This document shows positions 48,934 through 61,148 of a DNA stretch of 64,000 bases, one piece after another. Under the pieces are notes generated by a model. The model saw only the letters and a list, made by a program, of their open reading frames with translations, was not told where the DNA came from and ran no database searches. Origin of the DNA: an uncultured Maribacter sp. Lineage in GTDB: Bacteria > Bacteroidota > Bacteroidia > Flavobacteriales > Flavobacteriaceae. How positions within the stretch are numbered: position 1 is the stretch's first letter; every line of letters begins with the position of its first letter. The translations under genes were made by a program, and so were the position numbers. The DNA lies in contig NZ_CANMBB010000006.1 of the NCBI RefSeq assembly GCF_947495965.1, forward strand, positions 1 through 64,000. Direction: 5' to 3'.

Positions 48934-50478
48934 CTATTTCATTTTTAAAAGCCAAGTTCGCATATCTACCGCTTTAGATATTATTGCTTTTAAATCTGCA
49001 ATAGCAACTCTTTCTTGTGCCATAGAATCTCTATGACGAATAGTTACCGTATTATCTTCTTTAGTTTGGTGATCTACTGTAATACAAAATGGTGTTCCAT
49101 TAGCATCTTGTCTTCTATACCTACGGCCAACAGCATCTTTTTCATCATACGTTACATTAAAATCCCATTTTAAATCTTCTATTATACCATGTGCAATATC
49201 TGGCAAACCATCTTTTTTAACCAATGGCAATATTGCTGCCTTAGTTGGTGCTAAAACCGCTGGAAGTTTTAAAACTGTTCTTGTAGTATTATTTTCTAAC
49301 TCTTCTTCTTGTAAAGAATTAGAAAAAACTGCTAAAAACATACGATCTAAACCTATAGATGTTTCTAGTACATAAGGAACATAGTTCTTATTTAATTCGG
49401 GATCAAAATATTGTAATTTTTTTCCTGAAAATTCTTCATGACTTCCTAAATCAAAATCTGTTCTAGAATGTATTCCTTCTAATTCTTTAAAACCAAACGG
49501 AAATCTAAATTCTATATCTGCTGCTGCATCTGCATAGTGAGCAAGTTTTTCATGGTCATGAAAACGATAATTATCTTCTCCCATTCCTAAAGATAGGTGC
49601 CATTTCATTCTATTTTCTTTCCACTTTTCATACCATTCTTTTTGCGTTCCTGGCTGAATAAAGAATTGCATTTCCATTTGCTCAAACTCACGCATTCTAA
49701 AAATAAATTGTCTTGCAACAATTTCATTTCTAAAAGCTTTTCCTGTTTGTGCAATTCCAAAAGGTATTTTCATACGCCCAGTTTTTTGAACGTTTAAGAA
49801 GTTTACAAAAATACCTTGCGCAGTTTCTGGTCTTAAATATAAATCCATTGCAGTTTCTGCGTTGGCTCCTAATTTAGTTCCAAACATTAAATTAAACTGC
49901 TTAACATCTGTCCAGTTTTTAGAACCAGACATTGGGCAAGCAATGTCTAACTCTTCTATAAGTTTTTTTACATCTGCTAAATCCTCTTTTTCTAAAGATT
50001 GCCCTAGTCTTTTTAAAATACTTGTTACTTGTTCTTGATACTCAACAACTCTTGGGTTTGTAGCTAAAAATTGTGTTTTATTAAAATTATCTCCAAAGCG
50101 TTTTTGAGCTTTCTTAACCTCTTTTTCAATTTTATTTTCAATTTTGGCAACATAGTCTTCTACCAAAACATCTGCTCTATATCTTTTCTTAGAATCTTTG
50201 TTATCTATTAAAGGGTCATTAAAAGCATCTACATGGCCAGAAGCTTTCCAAGTAGTGGGATGCATAAATATTGCAGCATCTAATCCTACAATATTATCAT
50301 TTAACTGTACCATGGCTTTCCACCAGTACTCTCTAATATTCTTTTTAAGTTCTACACCGTTCTGTCCATAATCATATACAGCGCTTAAACCATCATATAT
50401 TTCGCTAGATTGAAATACATATCCATACTCCTTTGCATGGGAAATTACTTTTTTAAAAATGTCTTCTTGTTTTGCCAT
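48934..50478 (-). CDS. glyS: Glycyl-tRNA synthetase (single-chain, class II)
   Basis: A 514-residue alpha2-type synthetase. Class II motif 2 (AFRNEIVARQFIFRMREFEQ) and motif 3 (ETSIGLDRMFLAVF) are clear, with RPETAQGIFVNF upstream and an anticodon-binding domain at the end (LPAVLAPTKAAILPLVKKDG). It charges tRNA-Gly in the cytoplasm. It is the eukaryote-like single-chain form normal for Bacteroidota. The gene is 34 bases after the coiled-coil protein gene, possibly in one operon. Confidence 0.97.
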   Translation of the reverse strand: MAKQEDIFKKVISHAKEYGYVFQSSEIYDGLSAVYDYGQNGVELKKNIREYWWKAMVQLNDNIVGLDAAIFMHPTTWKASGHVDAFNDPLIDNKDSKKRYRADVLVEDYVAKIENKIEKEVKKAQKRFGDNFNKTQFLATNPRVVEYQEQVTSILKRLGQSLEKEDLADVKKLIEELDIACPMSGSKNWTDVKQFNLMFGTKLGANAETAMDLYLRPETAQGIFVNFLNVQKTGRMKIPFGIAQTGKAFRNEIVARQFIFRMREFEQMEMQFFIQPGTQKEWYEKWKENRMKWHLSLGMGEDNYRFHDHEKLAHYADAAADIEFRFPFGFKELEGIHSRTDFDLGSHEEFSGKKLQYFDPELNKNYVPYVLETSIGLDRMFLAVFSNSLQEEELENNTTRTVLKLPAVLAPTKAAILPLVKKDGLPDIAHGIIEDLKWDFNVTYDEKDAVGRRYRRQDANGTPFCITVDHQTKEDNTVTIRHRDSMAQERVAIADLKAIISKAVDMRTWLLKMK

Positions 50479-50512
50479 TTGGCAAAAATAGAATATTAGA
50501 CTAAAAAATATA

Positions 50513-51409
50513 TTATTTTAATTGAAATTCTGATGAGGAAAGTAAACGTTCATCTTCAAATACATTAATTGTATACGTCCCTGGAGTTAAAGAACCTTCT
50601 GGAATGGTAATAAAATCACAAACATTTGTTTCTTCACCATTAAAAACAAGCTCTACTCGCTTACTATATACATTACCATTTACATTTATAGTATTGGCAT
50701 TGTCTTCTATAACTTGTTTATTAGGACTTAAAAATTGTAAATAAAGTATTTTTTCTTGATTGGCATCTTCCGGATTTGCCATAATGGTTACACAACCTCT
50801 AAGTTTTTCTATAATAGAAGCTTTGTTTGTCTTAATAGGTTTACCACTACGTAGCCTAAAACCACTACCCTCAGAGTTTTGTAACCTTAAATAACTTTTA
50901 GTTTTAAGCTCATCATTTAACTCTAATATTTTTTTGCGTTGTAAAGCTTCTGCTTCTGCTAAAGAACTACTTTTTCCTCTTAAAACCTCAATTTGTCTTC
51001 TAGACTCTTCATACTTTTCTCCAAGTAGCATATTATTATACTTAAGAAAATTATTTTTTAATTTAAGGCTATCATTTTTAGCTTCTAAACGTCTAAGTTC
51101 TGTTTTAAACTCTCTTAATTTTTCTACTGTAAAATTTAACCTACCAACAGAATCTATAAGCTGTTGTACTTTATATTTAGAATCTTGTAATTCTATGTCA
51201 TTAACTTCATTAAGAGCAGAAAGCCTATCTACATCTGCTTTCATAATAGTTAAATCTTTTATTAGTAGGTCTTTTTCTTGCTCTAAATAACTAATTTCAG
51301 TTTTAGATTGGGCATAACTATAATAAAAGGCAATAAGAATTGCTATTATAACAGCTGCCATAGCGGCAAGTAAAACTTTATAATTAATTTTATTATCTTG
51401 ACTGTCCAT
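50513..51409 (-). CDS. Membrane-anchored coiled-coil protein of unknown function
   Basis: This is a 298-residue protein with one membrane segment at about 12-33 (LLAAMAAVIIAILIAFYYSY). A long heptad-rich coiled coil follows (about 36-185). A C-terminal beta domain of about 100 residues (CVTIMANPEDANQEKILYLQFLSP to FEDERLLSSSEFQLK) is like an Ig-type fold, with Cys in the first strand. I recognise no family with known function. The topology suggests a periplasmic rod with a terminal binding domain. It is divergent from comF and upstream of glyS. Confidence 0.75.
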   Translation of the reverse strand: MDSQDNKINYKVLLAAMAAVIIAILIAFYYSYAQSKTEISYLEQEKDLLIKDLTIMKADVDRLSALNEVNDIELQDSKYKVQQLIDSVGRLNFTVEKLREFKTELRRLEAKNDSLKLKNNFLKYNNMLLGEKYEESRRQIEVLRGKSSSLAEAEALQRKKILELNDELKTKSYLRLQNSEGSGFRLRSGKPIKTNKASIIEKLRGCVTIMANPEDANQEKILYLQFLSPNKQVIEDNANTINVNGNVYSKRVELVFNGEETNVCDFITIPEGSLTPGTYTINVFEDERLLSSSEFQLK

Positions 51410-51452
51410 CAGAACAAAGCGGTCTTTAAGTAGGTTAATAAAAAACTAAGAT

Positions 51453-52157
51453 TTGTTATATTCTAAGTTACCAAATATACTAAATGATATAAATACCCTC
51501 CTATTGCCCATAGTGTGTTTTGGTTGTAATGCACGATTAAATAGAGGAGAGAAGCATTTATGTACCATTTGTCGGAACCAAATACCACTCACCGAGTTTA
51601 CTTTTAACGAAGAAAATGCCGTTGACCGTATTTTTTATGGCATAATTAATGTAAAAAAAGCTAGTTCTTTCCTGCTTTTTACCGAAATAGGTATTGTTAA
51701 GAACCTAATTCATAATTTAAAATATAAAAACCAAAAACAAATAGGTTCTTTTATTGGTGATTGGTACGGTCAAATTCTAGTAGAAAACAACTACTTAAAA
51801 GATATAGATTATATTATTCCTGTTCCTTTACATCCTAAGAAAAAAAGAAAACGAGGTTATAATCAAGTTTCTTTATTTGGCGAAAATTTAGCAAAGCATT
51901 TAAACACTACTTTTATTGAAGGTGTTCTTATAAAAACAGCAAATACCAAAACGCAAACAAAAAAAGGAAGAATTAACAGGTGGCAAAGCTCTAAAAAACT
52001 ATATGAATTAACAGATACATCTATACTAGAAAATAAAAATGTATTATTAATTGATGATGTAATAACAACGGGTGCAACCATGGAAATTTGTGCAAAAGCT
52101 TTGCAAGAAACTCGAAATATTACAATTTACGTTTGTAGCATGGCAGTAGTACTCTAA
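51453..52157 (+). CDS. ComF-family phosphoribosyltransferase-like protein
   Basis: A 234-residue protein. The N-terminal CFGCNARLNRGEKHLCTIC is the double CxxC zinc-binding part of ComF. YIIPVPLHPKKKRKRGYNQ and the PRPP-loop VLLIDDVITTGATM complete the domain. ComF proteins support DNA uptake in naturally competent bacteria, but their role outside those is less clear. The start is TTG at 51453, as no ATG lies in frame before the zinc motif. The next gene starts about 50 bases later. Confidence 0.88.
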   Translation: MLYSKLPNILNDINTLLLPIVCFGCNARLNRGEKHLCTICRNQIPLTEFTFNEENAVDRIFYGIINVKKASSFLLFTEIGIVKNLIHNLKYKNQKQIGSFIGDWYGQILVENNYLKDIDYIIPVPLHPKKKRKRGYNQVSLFGENLAKHLNTTFIEGVLIKTANTKTQTKKGRINRWQSSKKLYELTDTSILENKNVLLIDDVITTGATMEICAKALQETRNITIYVCSMAVVL

Positions 52158-52207
52158 TTTCTAAATTCATTAAATATGTTGTTTCTTTGTTACTAACAAT
52201 TTTAGGA

Positions 52208-53824
52208 ATGTTACAACGAATTTTAACCTGCTTTTTTTTTAGTATTATAATTGCTGCTTTTTATCAATGTGCAAGAAGGGGTAACCCTACAGGAGGGCCT
52301 AAAGATTTAGACCCGCCAGTACTTATAAAAGCGGAACCAGAAAATATGTCTGTTAATTTTAAGAATACTAAAATTCGTTTATATTTTGATGAGTATGTAA
52401 AGCTTAAAGACGTACAAGAGCAATTAATTGTTTCGCCTCCTTTAAAATATACACCGCTTTTATCTCCACAAGGGAGTGCAAGTAAGTATGTAGAAATTAA
52501 GATAAAAGATACTTTAAAAGAAAATACTACCTATACTTTTAATTTTGGTGAAAGTATTGTAGATAATAATGAGGGTAACCCTAATAGATTTTTAACGTAT
52601 GTTTTTTCTACAGGTTCTTATATAGACTCTTTGGAAATAACAGGTGTTATTAAAGATGCATTTAATAAAGATTCTGAAGAGTTTGTTAGTGTTATGTTAT
52701 ACGAAATAGATAGTACTTATAACGATTCTACTATTTTTAAAAGCCCTCCCAATTATATAACCAATACTTTAGATAGTACTATTATTTTTAATCTTAGAAA
52801 TCTTAAAAAAGGAAAATATGCTCTATTTGCTTTAAAAGATGAGGCAAAGAACAATATATTTGACCAAAATACAGACAAAATAGGTTTTATTAAAGATACT
52901 GTTACTGTACCTACAGATTCTATTTTCTTATTAAACTTATTTAAGGAAGTTCCTAATTTTTCTATGTCTTTGCCATCTTTAACTGCAAAAAATAAAATAA
53001 CTTTTGGTTATTATGGAGACGGTAATGATATAGAGATTGATGCTATCTCTAAAATACCAGATTCTGTAATTTTTACCTATAAAAAAGAATACAAAAAAGA
53101 CAGTATTAATTTTTGGTTTACTCCTTTTGCAATGGATTCTCTTCTATTCTTAGCAAAAAACAATACATTTAAAACCATAGACACTTTTAAAATAAAGAAT
53201 AGAAAACTAGCACTAGATTCTCTTAAACTTAGTGCTAATTATTCTGGCGGTATAGATTTTAATCAAATTTTTGAAATAGCATCTAACACCCCAATAATTA
53301 AAACCGATACTTCTAAAATTAAAATAATAAATAAAGATTCTTTAGCTATAAAACATAGTATTACTAGAGATACTTTAAAGAATAGTGTTGTTTTTAGTTT
53401 TGATAAAGAACCTAATGAAAGTTACCAAATAGATTTATTACCTGGTGCAATTACAGATTTTTTTAACACCTCTAATGACACCTTATCTTATAACTTACAA
53501 ACTAAAAGTTATGCAGACTATGGTAATTTAAGGTTAACACTTGTAGGAAACAATATAACTTTCCCCATTATTATTCAATTAACTAATGAGAAAGGTGAAG
53601 TACAAAGAGAAATTTATGCTACAGAAAATAAGGTGTTTGAATTTAATAATCTTAATCCAAGTAAATATTTAGCTCGTGTTCTTTTTGATACTAATGCAAA
53701 TAAAAAATGGGACACTGGTAATTATTTAAAACAAATACAACCAGAAAGGGTTAGTTACTATCCTGTAGCTATTGAGGTTCGTGCTAATTGGGAACTAGAG
53801 CAAACCTTTACTATACTAGATTAA
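52208..53824 (+). CDS. Ig-like domain lipoprotein
   Basis: I chose the ATG at 52208 (MLQRILTCFFF), seven codons inside a longer TTG-started frame, because it gives a compact signal peptide with lipobox Cys in FYQCARRGNPTGGPKD. The 538-residue protein has an SbsA-type Ig-like domain (DLDPPVLIKAEPENMSVNF to YTFNFGESIVDNN) conserved in flavobacterial lipoproteins, then beta-rich regions. Its 3' end overlaps the amidase gene on the other strand by 14 bases (53811-53824). Function unknown; it is likely in the outer membrane or periplasm. Confidence 0.82.
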   Translation: MLQRILTCFFFSIIIAAFYQCARRGNPTGGPKDLDPPVLIKAEPENMSVNFKNTKIRLYFDEYVKLKDVQEQLIVSPPLKYTPLLSPQGSASKYVEIKIKDTLKENTTYTFNFGESIVDNNEGNPNRFLTYVFSTGSYIDSLEITGVIKDAFNKDSEEFVSVMLYEIDSTYNDSTIFKSPPNYITNTLDSTIIFNLRNLKKGKYALFALKDEAKNNIFDQNTDKIGFIKDTVTVPTDSIFLLNLFKEVPNFSMSLPSLTAKNKITFGYYGDGNDIEIDAISKIPDSVIFTYKKEYKKDSINFWFTPFAMDSLLFLAKNNTFKTIDTFKIKNRKLALDSLKLSANYSGGIDFNQIFEIASNTPIIKTDTSKIKIINKDSLAIKHSITRDTLKNSVVFSFDKEPNESYQIDLLPGAITDFFNTSNDTLSYNLQTKSYADYGNLRLTLVGNNITFPIIIQLTNEKGEVQREIYATENKVFEFNNLNPSKYLARVLFDTNANKKWDTGNYLKQIQPERVSYYPVAIEVRANWELEQTFTILD

Positions 53825-54587
53825 ACAAATCTTTGTCTTCTAAAAACTTAAGTTTATTCCTTGTAGTATTTATATGTTCTTTTGTAATTGTAGTGTATAT
53901 AACTTCTTCTTTATTTGTAAAAGATAGTAATTCTCCTAAGCAATCATAAGCAGAAGAATGTCCTGGATACTCAAAACCTAGAGCATCTTTCCCAATACGG
54001 TTAACACCAATACAATATGCCATATTTTCTATAGCTCTTGCTCTTAACAAACTATCCCAGGCTAATACTCTTTTTTTAGGCCAATTGGCTACATAAATTA
54101 ATACATCGTAATTATTTACATTTCTAGACCATACAGGAAATCTAAGATCGTAACAAATTAATGGGCAAATTTTAAATCCCTTATAAGTAACAATTAGTTT
54201 TTTATCTCCGGCTGTGTAGACTTTATCTTCTCCTGCCAAAGTAAACGTATGTCTTTTATTATAAAAGCTAATTTTACCACTAGGTTCTACAAAATATAAT
54301 CTATTGTAATTTTTAGTTGCTTCTTTATAAACTATACTACCAACTATAGCTGCATTTTTTTCTTTAGAAATAGTTTTCATCCACTCTAAGGTTTCTAAAG
54401 CGGCATTGTAATCTATATTTTTAGGAGACATTGTAAAACCAGTAGTAAACATTTCTGGTAAAATAATTAAATCTATAGAAGGCTTTATTTCCTTAATCTT
54501 TTCTGTTAGGATTTGTCTATTTTCTTTGGGATTTTCCCAGATTAAATGAGTTTGTACAAGCGCTATTTCTAAGAATTCCTTTTTCAT
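53811..54587 (-). CDS. Nitrilase-family amidohydrolase (omega-amidase-like)
   Basis: This is a 258-residue enzyme with the Glu-Lys-Cys triad: Glu45 in IILPEMFTTGF, Lys111 in FYNKRHTF, Cys145 in LICYDLRFPVW. This block order and ENMAYCIGVNRIG fit YafV/Nit2 omega-amidases, which hydrolyse alpha-ketoglutaramate and repair transamination by-products; the substrate is inferred. It lies 9 bases downstream of the ankyrin gene, so it may be the last gene of the katG-ankyrin-amidase string. Confidence 0.88.
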   Translation of the reverse strand: MKKEFLEIALVQTHLIWENPKENRQILTEKIKEIKPSIDLIILPEMFTTGFTMSPKNIDYNAALETLEWMKTISKEKNAAIVGSIVYKEATKNYNRLYFVEPSGKISFYNKRHTFTLAGEDKVYTAGDKKLIVTYKGFKICPLICYDLRFPVWSRNVNNYDVLIYVANWPKKRVLAWDSLLRARAIENMAYCIGVNRIGKDALGFEYPGHSSAYDCLGELLSFTNKEEVIYTTITKEHINTTRNKLKFLEDKDLFNLV

Positions 54588-54596
54588 TCCCTTTTT

Positions 54597-55067
54597 TTAC
54601 TCTAGTAAAGTTAAAAAAGACTTTGGCAATTCTTGCATTTTTGCATGGTCTAATGCCGTGTTGCCTCGAGCATCTTTAACATCTTTTTTAGCACCATATT
54701 CTATAAGAAGTTTTGCAATTTCTTCTCTATTAAATGTTGCCGCATATATTAAACTACTAGCGCCCATAGAATTACGCTCATTTACATTTGCTCCTTTTTC
54801 TATTAATGTTTTAGCTATTGGCAAAAAACCTTTAAAACACACACCCATTAATGGGGTGTTCCCTGAAGAATCTTTTTGATCTATTTTTGCTCCTTTCTCT
54901 AGTAAAAGAGATACTATATTTTCCTGATTGTAGTATGTTGCTAAAATTAAAGGAGTGGAACCTCTCTGGTCTTTTGCATTTATTAAATCGGGATTTTTTG
55001 TAAGCGCTTCTTCTACCAACTGGGAGTTTCCATTTCGGATTTCATTAAAAAAATTTTCATTATTCAT
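54597..55067 (-). CDS. Ankyrin-repeat protein
   Basis: A 156-residue protein made of about four ankyrin repeats, with clear GSTPLILATYYNQENIVSLL, GNTPLMGVCFKGFLPIAKTL, GASSLIYAATFNREEIAKLL and GNTALDHAKMQ blocks. There is no signal peptide in the 20 residues before the repeats, so it is cytoplasmic. It follows katG on the same strand, beyond a hairpin. In pseudomonads an ankyrin protein is encoded beside a catalase gene and supports its activity; the same link is an inference here. Confidence 0.85.
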   Translation of the reverse strand: MNNENFFNEIRNGNSQLVEEALTKNPDLINAKDQRGSTPLILATYYNQENIVSLLLEKGAKIDQKDSSGNTPLMGVCFKGFLPIAKTLIEKGANVNERNSMGASSLIYAATFNREEIAKLLIEYGAKKDVKDARGNTALDHAKMQELPKSFLTLLE

Positions 55068-55085
55068 ACTAATAAATATATAAAA

Positions 55086-55118
55086 AACTGCTATATCTTT
55101 CTTAAGAATATAGCAGTT
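55086..55118 (-). terminator. Hairpin terminator or attenuator between katG and the ankyrin gene
   Basis: On the minus strand an 11-bp AACTGCTATAT/ATATAGCAGTT stem with an 11-base loop is followed by TTTTTT. It lies 43 bases after the katG stop and 19 bases before the ankyrin ATG, so it could stop or reduce read-through. Confidence 0.68.
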
Positions 55119-55160
55119 ATTAAATTATAATTTTCCTTTTCTTATTTAGAATTTCTCAGT

Positions 55161-57368
<2,208 letters not shown>

Positions 57369-57527
57369 TTAAATTTTATAATTATTAATACGTTAATTCT
57401 ATTATTATCACATCTAAATTTACAAAATAAAATAACTCAACTATAGCTAATTAATATTAATATACTATTAATTAATAATTTTTATCTATAGTGGTAATTC
57501 CCTTACATATAATGGTTAAATTGCATA

Positions 57528-59360
57528 ATGGCTGCTTCTATACTATCAAAACTTGCTCTAAATCCTAATTTAATTAGTGAAATTCCTAATAGCGTTGCAT
57601 TACTAAATTCTAAATTAGAATTTATAAACTGTTCTAAAACTTGGAAATCTAGTCATGAGATAAAAGACGATATTATTGGAAAAGATTTTTTTGCAGCAAT
57701 GTCTAATTTACCCAAAGATTTTTCTCCCTATTTGCAATATTGTTTAAAGGGAAATGATTGTTACAATGATGGCAAAAAATTTAGTGCAAATAACAATGAA
57801 TTTATTTGGTTAAAATGGAGCATTAACCCGTGGAAAGAGAATGATGGAAGTGTGAAAGGGTTAATTATTGAACTTGATAATATTACTGTAGATAAAAATA
57901 AAGAAGCTTTAATTCAAGAAGCTCAAATTGTTTCTAGGGTAGGTGGCTGGGAGGCGTATTTACAAAATTTTAGAGTTACTTGGACTAAAATGGTTAACAT
58001 TATTCATGAGCAACCTTTAGATTACGTACCACAAAGTTTTGAAGAATGTTTTGAGCATTTTAAAGAAGGGGAACATAGAGATACTGTCTTACGTTTAGCT
58101 AATATTGCCATGACTAAAGGTACTCCTTGGGACGCCGAAGTTATAATGATTACTGGAAAAGGGAAAGAAGTTTGGATACGAACAAAAGGGAAACCAGAAT
58201 TTATTAACGGTAAATGTGTAAGGCTATACGGTATTTGCCAAGATATTAATGAACGTAAAATTGCAGAATTTAAATATAGGGAAGAAGCAGAAAGAGCAAA
58301 AAAAGCTACAACTGCTTCTAATGTTGGTATATGGCAGTTTACAACAAAAGACAGAATTGCTATTTGGGATGATATGTGTTATAAACTGCATCACAAAAAC
58401 CCTAAAGATTACAATAGCACCTATGAAGCTTGGGAAGCCGCAATACATCCTGATGATTTTTTAAGAGTTTTACAAGAAGCTTTTTGGATGAGCAAAGGAG
58501 AAGGAAGTGGTATAATTGAATACCGAGTTATCTTAGAAAATAAAAGTATAAGACATTTAAAAGCTGTAATTACTTTTTTTGCCGAAACAGAAAAATATAA
58601 CAACAAAGCTATTGGCGTAATTTCTGATATAACAAAGGAAAAAGAATCTGAACAAAAACTAAAAGAATATGCACAATTAACAGGAGATCAAAATAATAGT
58701 CTTACTAATTTTGCTCATATGGTTTCCCATGATTTACGATCTCATGCTACAAACCTATCTATGGTTACAGGGTTTTTATTAGAAGAAAGAAAAGATGAGG
58801 AAAGGCATAAATTAATGGCAATGTTAAAAGAATCTACAGAGAGTCTTAATAGCACCGTGTATAATTTAAATGAGGTGGTACAATCTAACGCCAACGTTAC
58901 TAATAAACTTGAGCCCATAAACTTAAAAGGGGTTATAGAAAATGTAAAAAATAATATCTCGGCTACTTTTATAGAGAAAAATGCTTCCTGTACCTTAAAG
59001 CTCTCTTCCAATTCTATTGTTCTAGGAGTTCCTGCTTATTTAGATAGTATTTTACTAAATTTATTTACAAACAGTATAAAATACTCTGCTAATGACAGAC
59101 CTCCCCATATTGAAATTAAAACCACTAATTCTGGAAAAAATTTAACTTTAAGTTTTACAGATAATGGGAAAGGTATAGATTTAAATAAATTTGGGAATAA
59201 AATTTTTGGGATGAACAAAACCTTTCACCGAAACAAAGACGCCAGAGGTGTAGGTTTGTATATAACTAAAAACCAAATAGAAGCAATGGGCGGAAGTATT
59301 TCTGTAATAAGTGAAGTAAATGTAGGAACAACATTTACCTTAAAATTTATAACACCTTAA
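57528..59360 (+). CDS. Soluble PAS-domain sensor histidine kinase
   Basis: A 610-residue protein without membrane segments. Three PAS-like domains lie at about 15-125, 130-245 and 255-375. The HisKA helix has His401 in FAHMVSHDLRSHATN, followed by HATPase_c with LLNLFTNSIKYSAND (N box), DNGKGID (G1) and GVGLYITKNQIEAMGG (G2). It probably senses a cytoplasmic cue such as redox or light. It is transcribed away from katG and 7 bases before a response regulator gene, its likely partner. Confidence 0.9.
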   Translation: MAASILSKLALNPNLISEIPNSVALLNSKLEFINCSKTWKSSHEIKDDIIGKDFFAAMSNLPKDFSPYLQYCLKGNDCYNDGKKFSANNNEFIWLKWSINPWKENDGSVKGLIIELDNITVDKNKEALIQEAQIVSRVGGWEAYLQNFRVTWTKMVNIIHEQPLDYVPQSFEECFEHFKEGEHRDTVLRLANIAMTKGTPWDAEVIMITGKGKEVWIRTKGKPEFINGKCVRLYGICQDINERKIAEFKYREEAERAKKATTASNVGIWQFTTKDRIAIWDDMCYKLHHKNPKDYNSTYEAWEAAIHPDDFLRVLQEAFWMSKGEGSGIIEYRVILENKSIRHLKAVITFFAETEKYNNKAIGVISDITKEKESEQKLKEYAQLTGDQNNSLTNFAHMVSHDLRSHATNLSMVTGFLLEERKDEERHKLMAMLKESTESLNSTVYNLNEVVQSNANVTNKLEPINLKGVIENVKNNISATFIEKNASCTLKLSSNSIVLGVPAYLDSILLNLFTNSIKYSANDRPPHIEIKTTNSGKNLTLSFTDNGKGIDLNKFGNKIFGMNKTFHRNKDARGVGLYITKNQIEAMGGSISVISEVNVGTTFTLKFITP

Positions 59361-59367
59361 CATTTTA

Positions 59368-59760
59368 ATGAAAAAAATTAACTCTGTTTGTATTATTGAT
59401 GATGACTCTATATTTGTTTATATAGTTAAGCGTCTTATGGATGAAAGTAACTTTTGTGATTCTATAATTGAATTTGAAAATGGAAAAGAAGGAATTGAAG
59501 GCGTTTTGGAATTAAATACTAAAAACAAATTACCAAATATTATTTTTTTAGATTTAAGTATGCCCATAATGAGTGGTTGGGAGTTTTTAGATGCTTTTGC
59601 AGAAGCTAAAATTTCTAATAAAGAAGCTATAAAAATAATTGCGATGAGTTCTTCTATTAACCCCAATGAAATAGAAATGATAAAAGCCTACCCTATGGTT
59701 ACAGATTATATAGTAAAACCGATTACACCATCCGATTTAGAAAAAATTGCAAACTACTAA
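59368..59760 (+). CDS. Single-domain response regulator
   Basis: This is a 130-residue CheY-like receiver. The acidic cluster is Asp11-Asp13 (IIDDDS), the phospho-acceptor Asp62 is in IIFLDLSMPIMSGWEF, Ser94 is in AMSSS, and Lys117 is in YIVKPI. It has no output domain, so it acts by protein interaction or in a phosphorelay. The gene starts 7 bases after the kinase gene and ends 3 bases from the convergent lipoprotein gene. Confidence 0.93.
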   Translation: MKKINSVCIIDDDSIFVYIVKRLMDESNFCDSIIEFENGKEGIEGVLELNTKNKLPNIIFLDLSMPIMSGWEFLDAFAEAKISNKEAIKIIAMSSSINPNEIEMIKAYPMVTDYIVKPITPSDLEKIANY

Positions 59761-59763
59761 TTT

Positions 59764-61140
59764 TTAATTGTGTGCGCCTGGAGTATAACTTTCTGGAGCA
59801 ATCCCTGGATTATTTATAGTGCCACTCTCACCCGAATCATTAGTAATAATCCATTCGCTAAAATCATAGACTGGGTTGCCATTTTGCACCTCTGATTTTC
59901 TTACAGCTCTACCATCTTCAAATTCATGATTTGTTCCAGAACCATCTTCCCCAACTACTCCAAAAACATCTATTATTTTACCAAAAGGGTCTACCAAAAC
60001 TAAATTATCATCTCCATTAGAATCTGCAGGACTATTATTGCCAACTTCTAAATCTGGTAAAAAACCATAAATGGAATTAAAATCATCTACAGTAGGAGTT
60101 ATTACTATTGTACTTTGTGGTTCAATTTCTAGGTCCGATAAATCTATTTCAGAACTTACTTCTATATTCCCATTAGTATACCTTTGCAATGCCCATTTGT
60201 TTAAACTTAATTTACTATCACTAGCATTATAAAGTTCTACATATCTTCCTAAACTAGTATTATTTGGGTCTGCTAATTCAGATATAAATATAGCATCTGA
60301 TGTAAATTCTGTTATTTCTTCCACACAACGTTCTTTATTAAAATTAAGGTCGTCTAAACTTCTTATGGTTAATTGATACTCTTTACTAGATTTTGAAAGT
60401 ACTCCTGTTATGGTTCCATTTAAATCTGGTAAAATACTATCATAAAAATTGGAGTAGCCACTACTAACTAGTTTTAAAATATCTTCATCACAGTTTTGTA
60501 ATGTCCTTTCGGTTTCCTCTTTTTCATCTGCAAACGGTAATTCTAATTCTTCTTCTAGAAACTCTACATTATTAAATGTAACCAGAGTGTTAATGTGTTG
60601 ATCGGATAGTTGGGATATTTCTACTACTGTTGGCTTTAGTTTTTGTTGCTCTTCACAAGATAAAAACACATGTTCTTTTAAAGATATTGCTGGCAACCTT
60701 CCTACCGATAAATTACCAAAAGAAGTAAAAAGACCTCCAATTTTATACGTTTCTTTACTTTTTCCTAAATACAATCCTTTTAGTTTTATAAAAACTTTAG
60801 CCCCTACAGGATATTGTAAATGCAAATTTTGCAAATCTACTTCTAGTTGTATTCCTCCTGTAGGGTTTATAGTTTTGTCTTGACAATGAAGAACACTAAA
60901 AAAATTACCTTCTTTGTCAGATGAAATAACAATTACCTCCAAGACTAAATCTTCTTGTATTTCTATAACACCATCAACATATATATTTTTTAAATCTTCT
61001 AAACTAATTGTAGCTACTATGTCTGAATTACATAGATTATCTGGTGTATTAAAATTTTTATCCGGAGCGCAGCCTAAAACAAACGCTAAACTCATAGTTA
61101 GTATAAAAAAACAAACCTTATTTATGTTTACATTCTTCAT
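59764..61140 (-). CDS. DUF5689 and lamin-tail-domain lipoprotein
   Basis: A 458-residue lipoprotein. The signal peptide ends in FVLGC with Cys24. A DUF5689 region follows (about 40-270, SLEDLKNIYVDGVIEIQEDLV to LTIRSLDDLNF), with an OB-like beta core and VFIKLKGLYLGKS. The C-terminal domain (FISELADPNNTSLGRYVELYNASDSKLSLNKW to IIDVFG) is a lamin-tail domain. Such proteins usually sit with TonB receptors, and its gene is 8 bases downstream of one here. It is probably a surface lipoprotein binding the receptor's substrate; the substrate is unknown. Confidence 0.83.
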   Translation of the reverse strand: MKNVNINKVCFFILTMSLAFVLGCAPDKNFNTPDNLCNSDIVATISLEDLKNIYVDGVIEIQEDLVLEVIVISSDKEGNFFSVLHCQDKTINPTGGIQLEVDLQNLHLQYPVGAKVFIKLKGLYLGKSKETYKIGGLFTSFGNLSVGRLPAISLKEHVFLSCEEQQKLKPTVVEISQLSDQHINTLVTFNNVEFLEEELELPFADEKEETERTLQNCDEDILKLVSSGYSNFYDSILPDLNGTITGVLSKSSKEYQLTIRSLDDLNFNKERCVEEITEFTSDAIFISELADPNNTSLGRYVELYNASDSKLSLNKWALQRYTNGNIEVSSEIDLSDLEIEPQSTIVITPTVDDFNSIYGFLPDLEVGNNSPADSNGDDNLVLVDPFGKIIDVFGVVGEDGSGTNHEFEDGRAVRKSEVQNGNPVYDFSEWIITNDSGESGTINNPGIAPESYTPGAHN

Positions 61141-61148
61141 TCTGTGCT

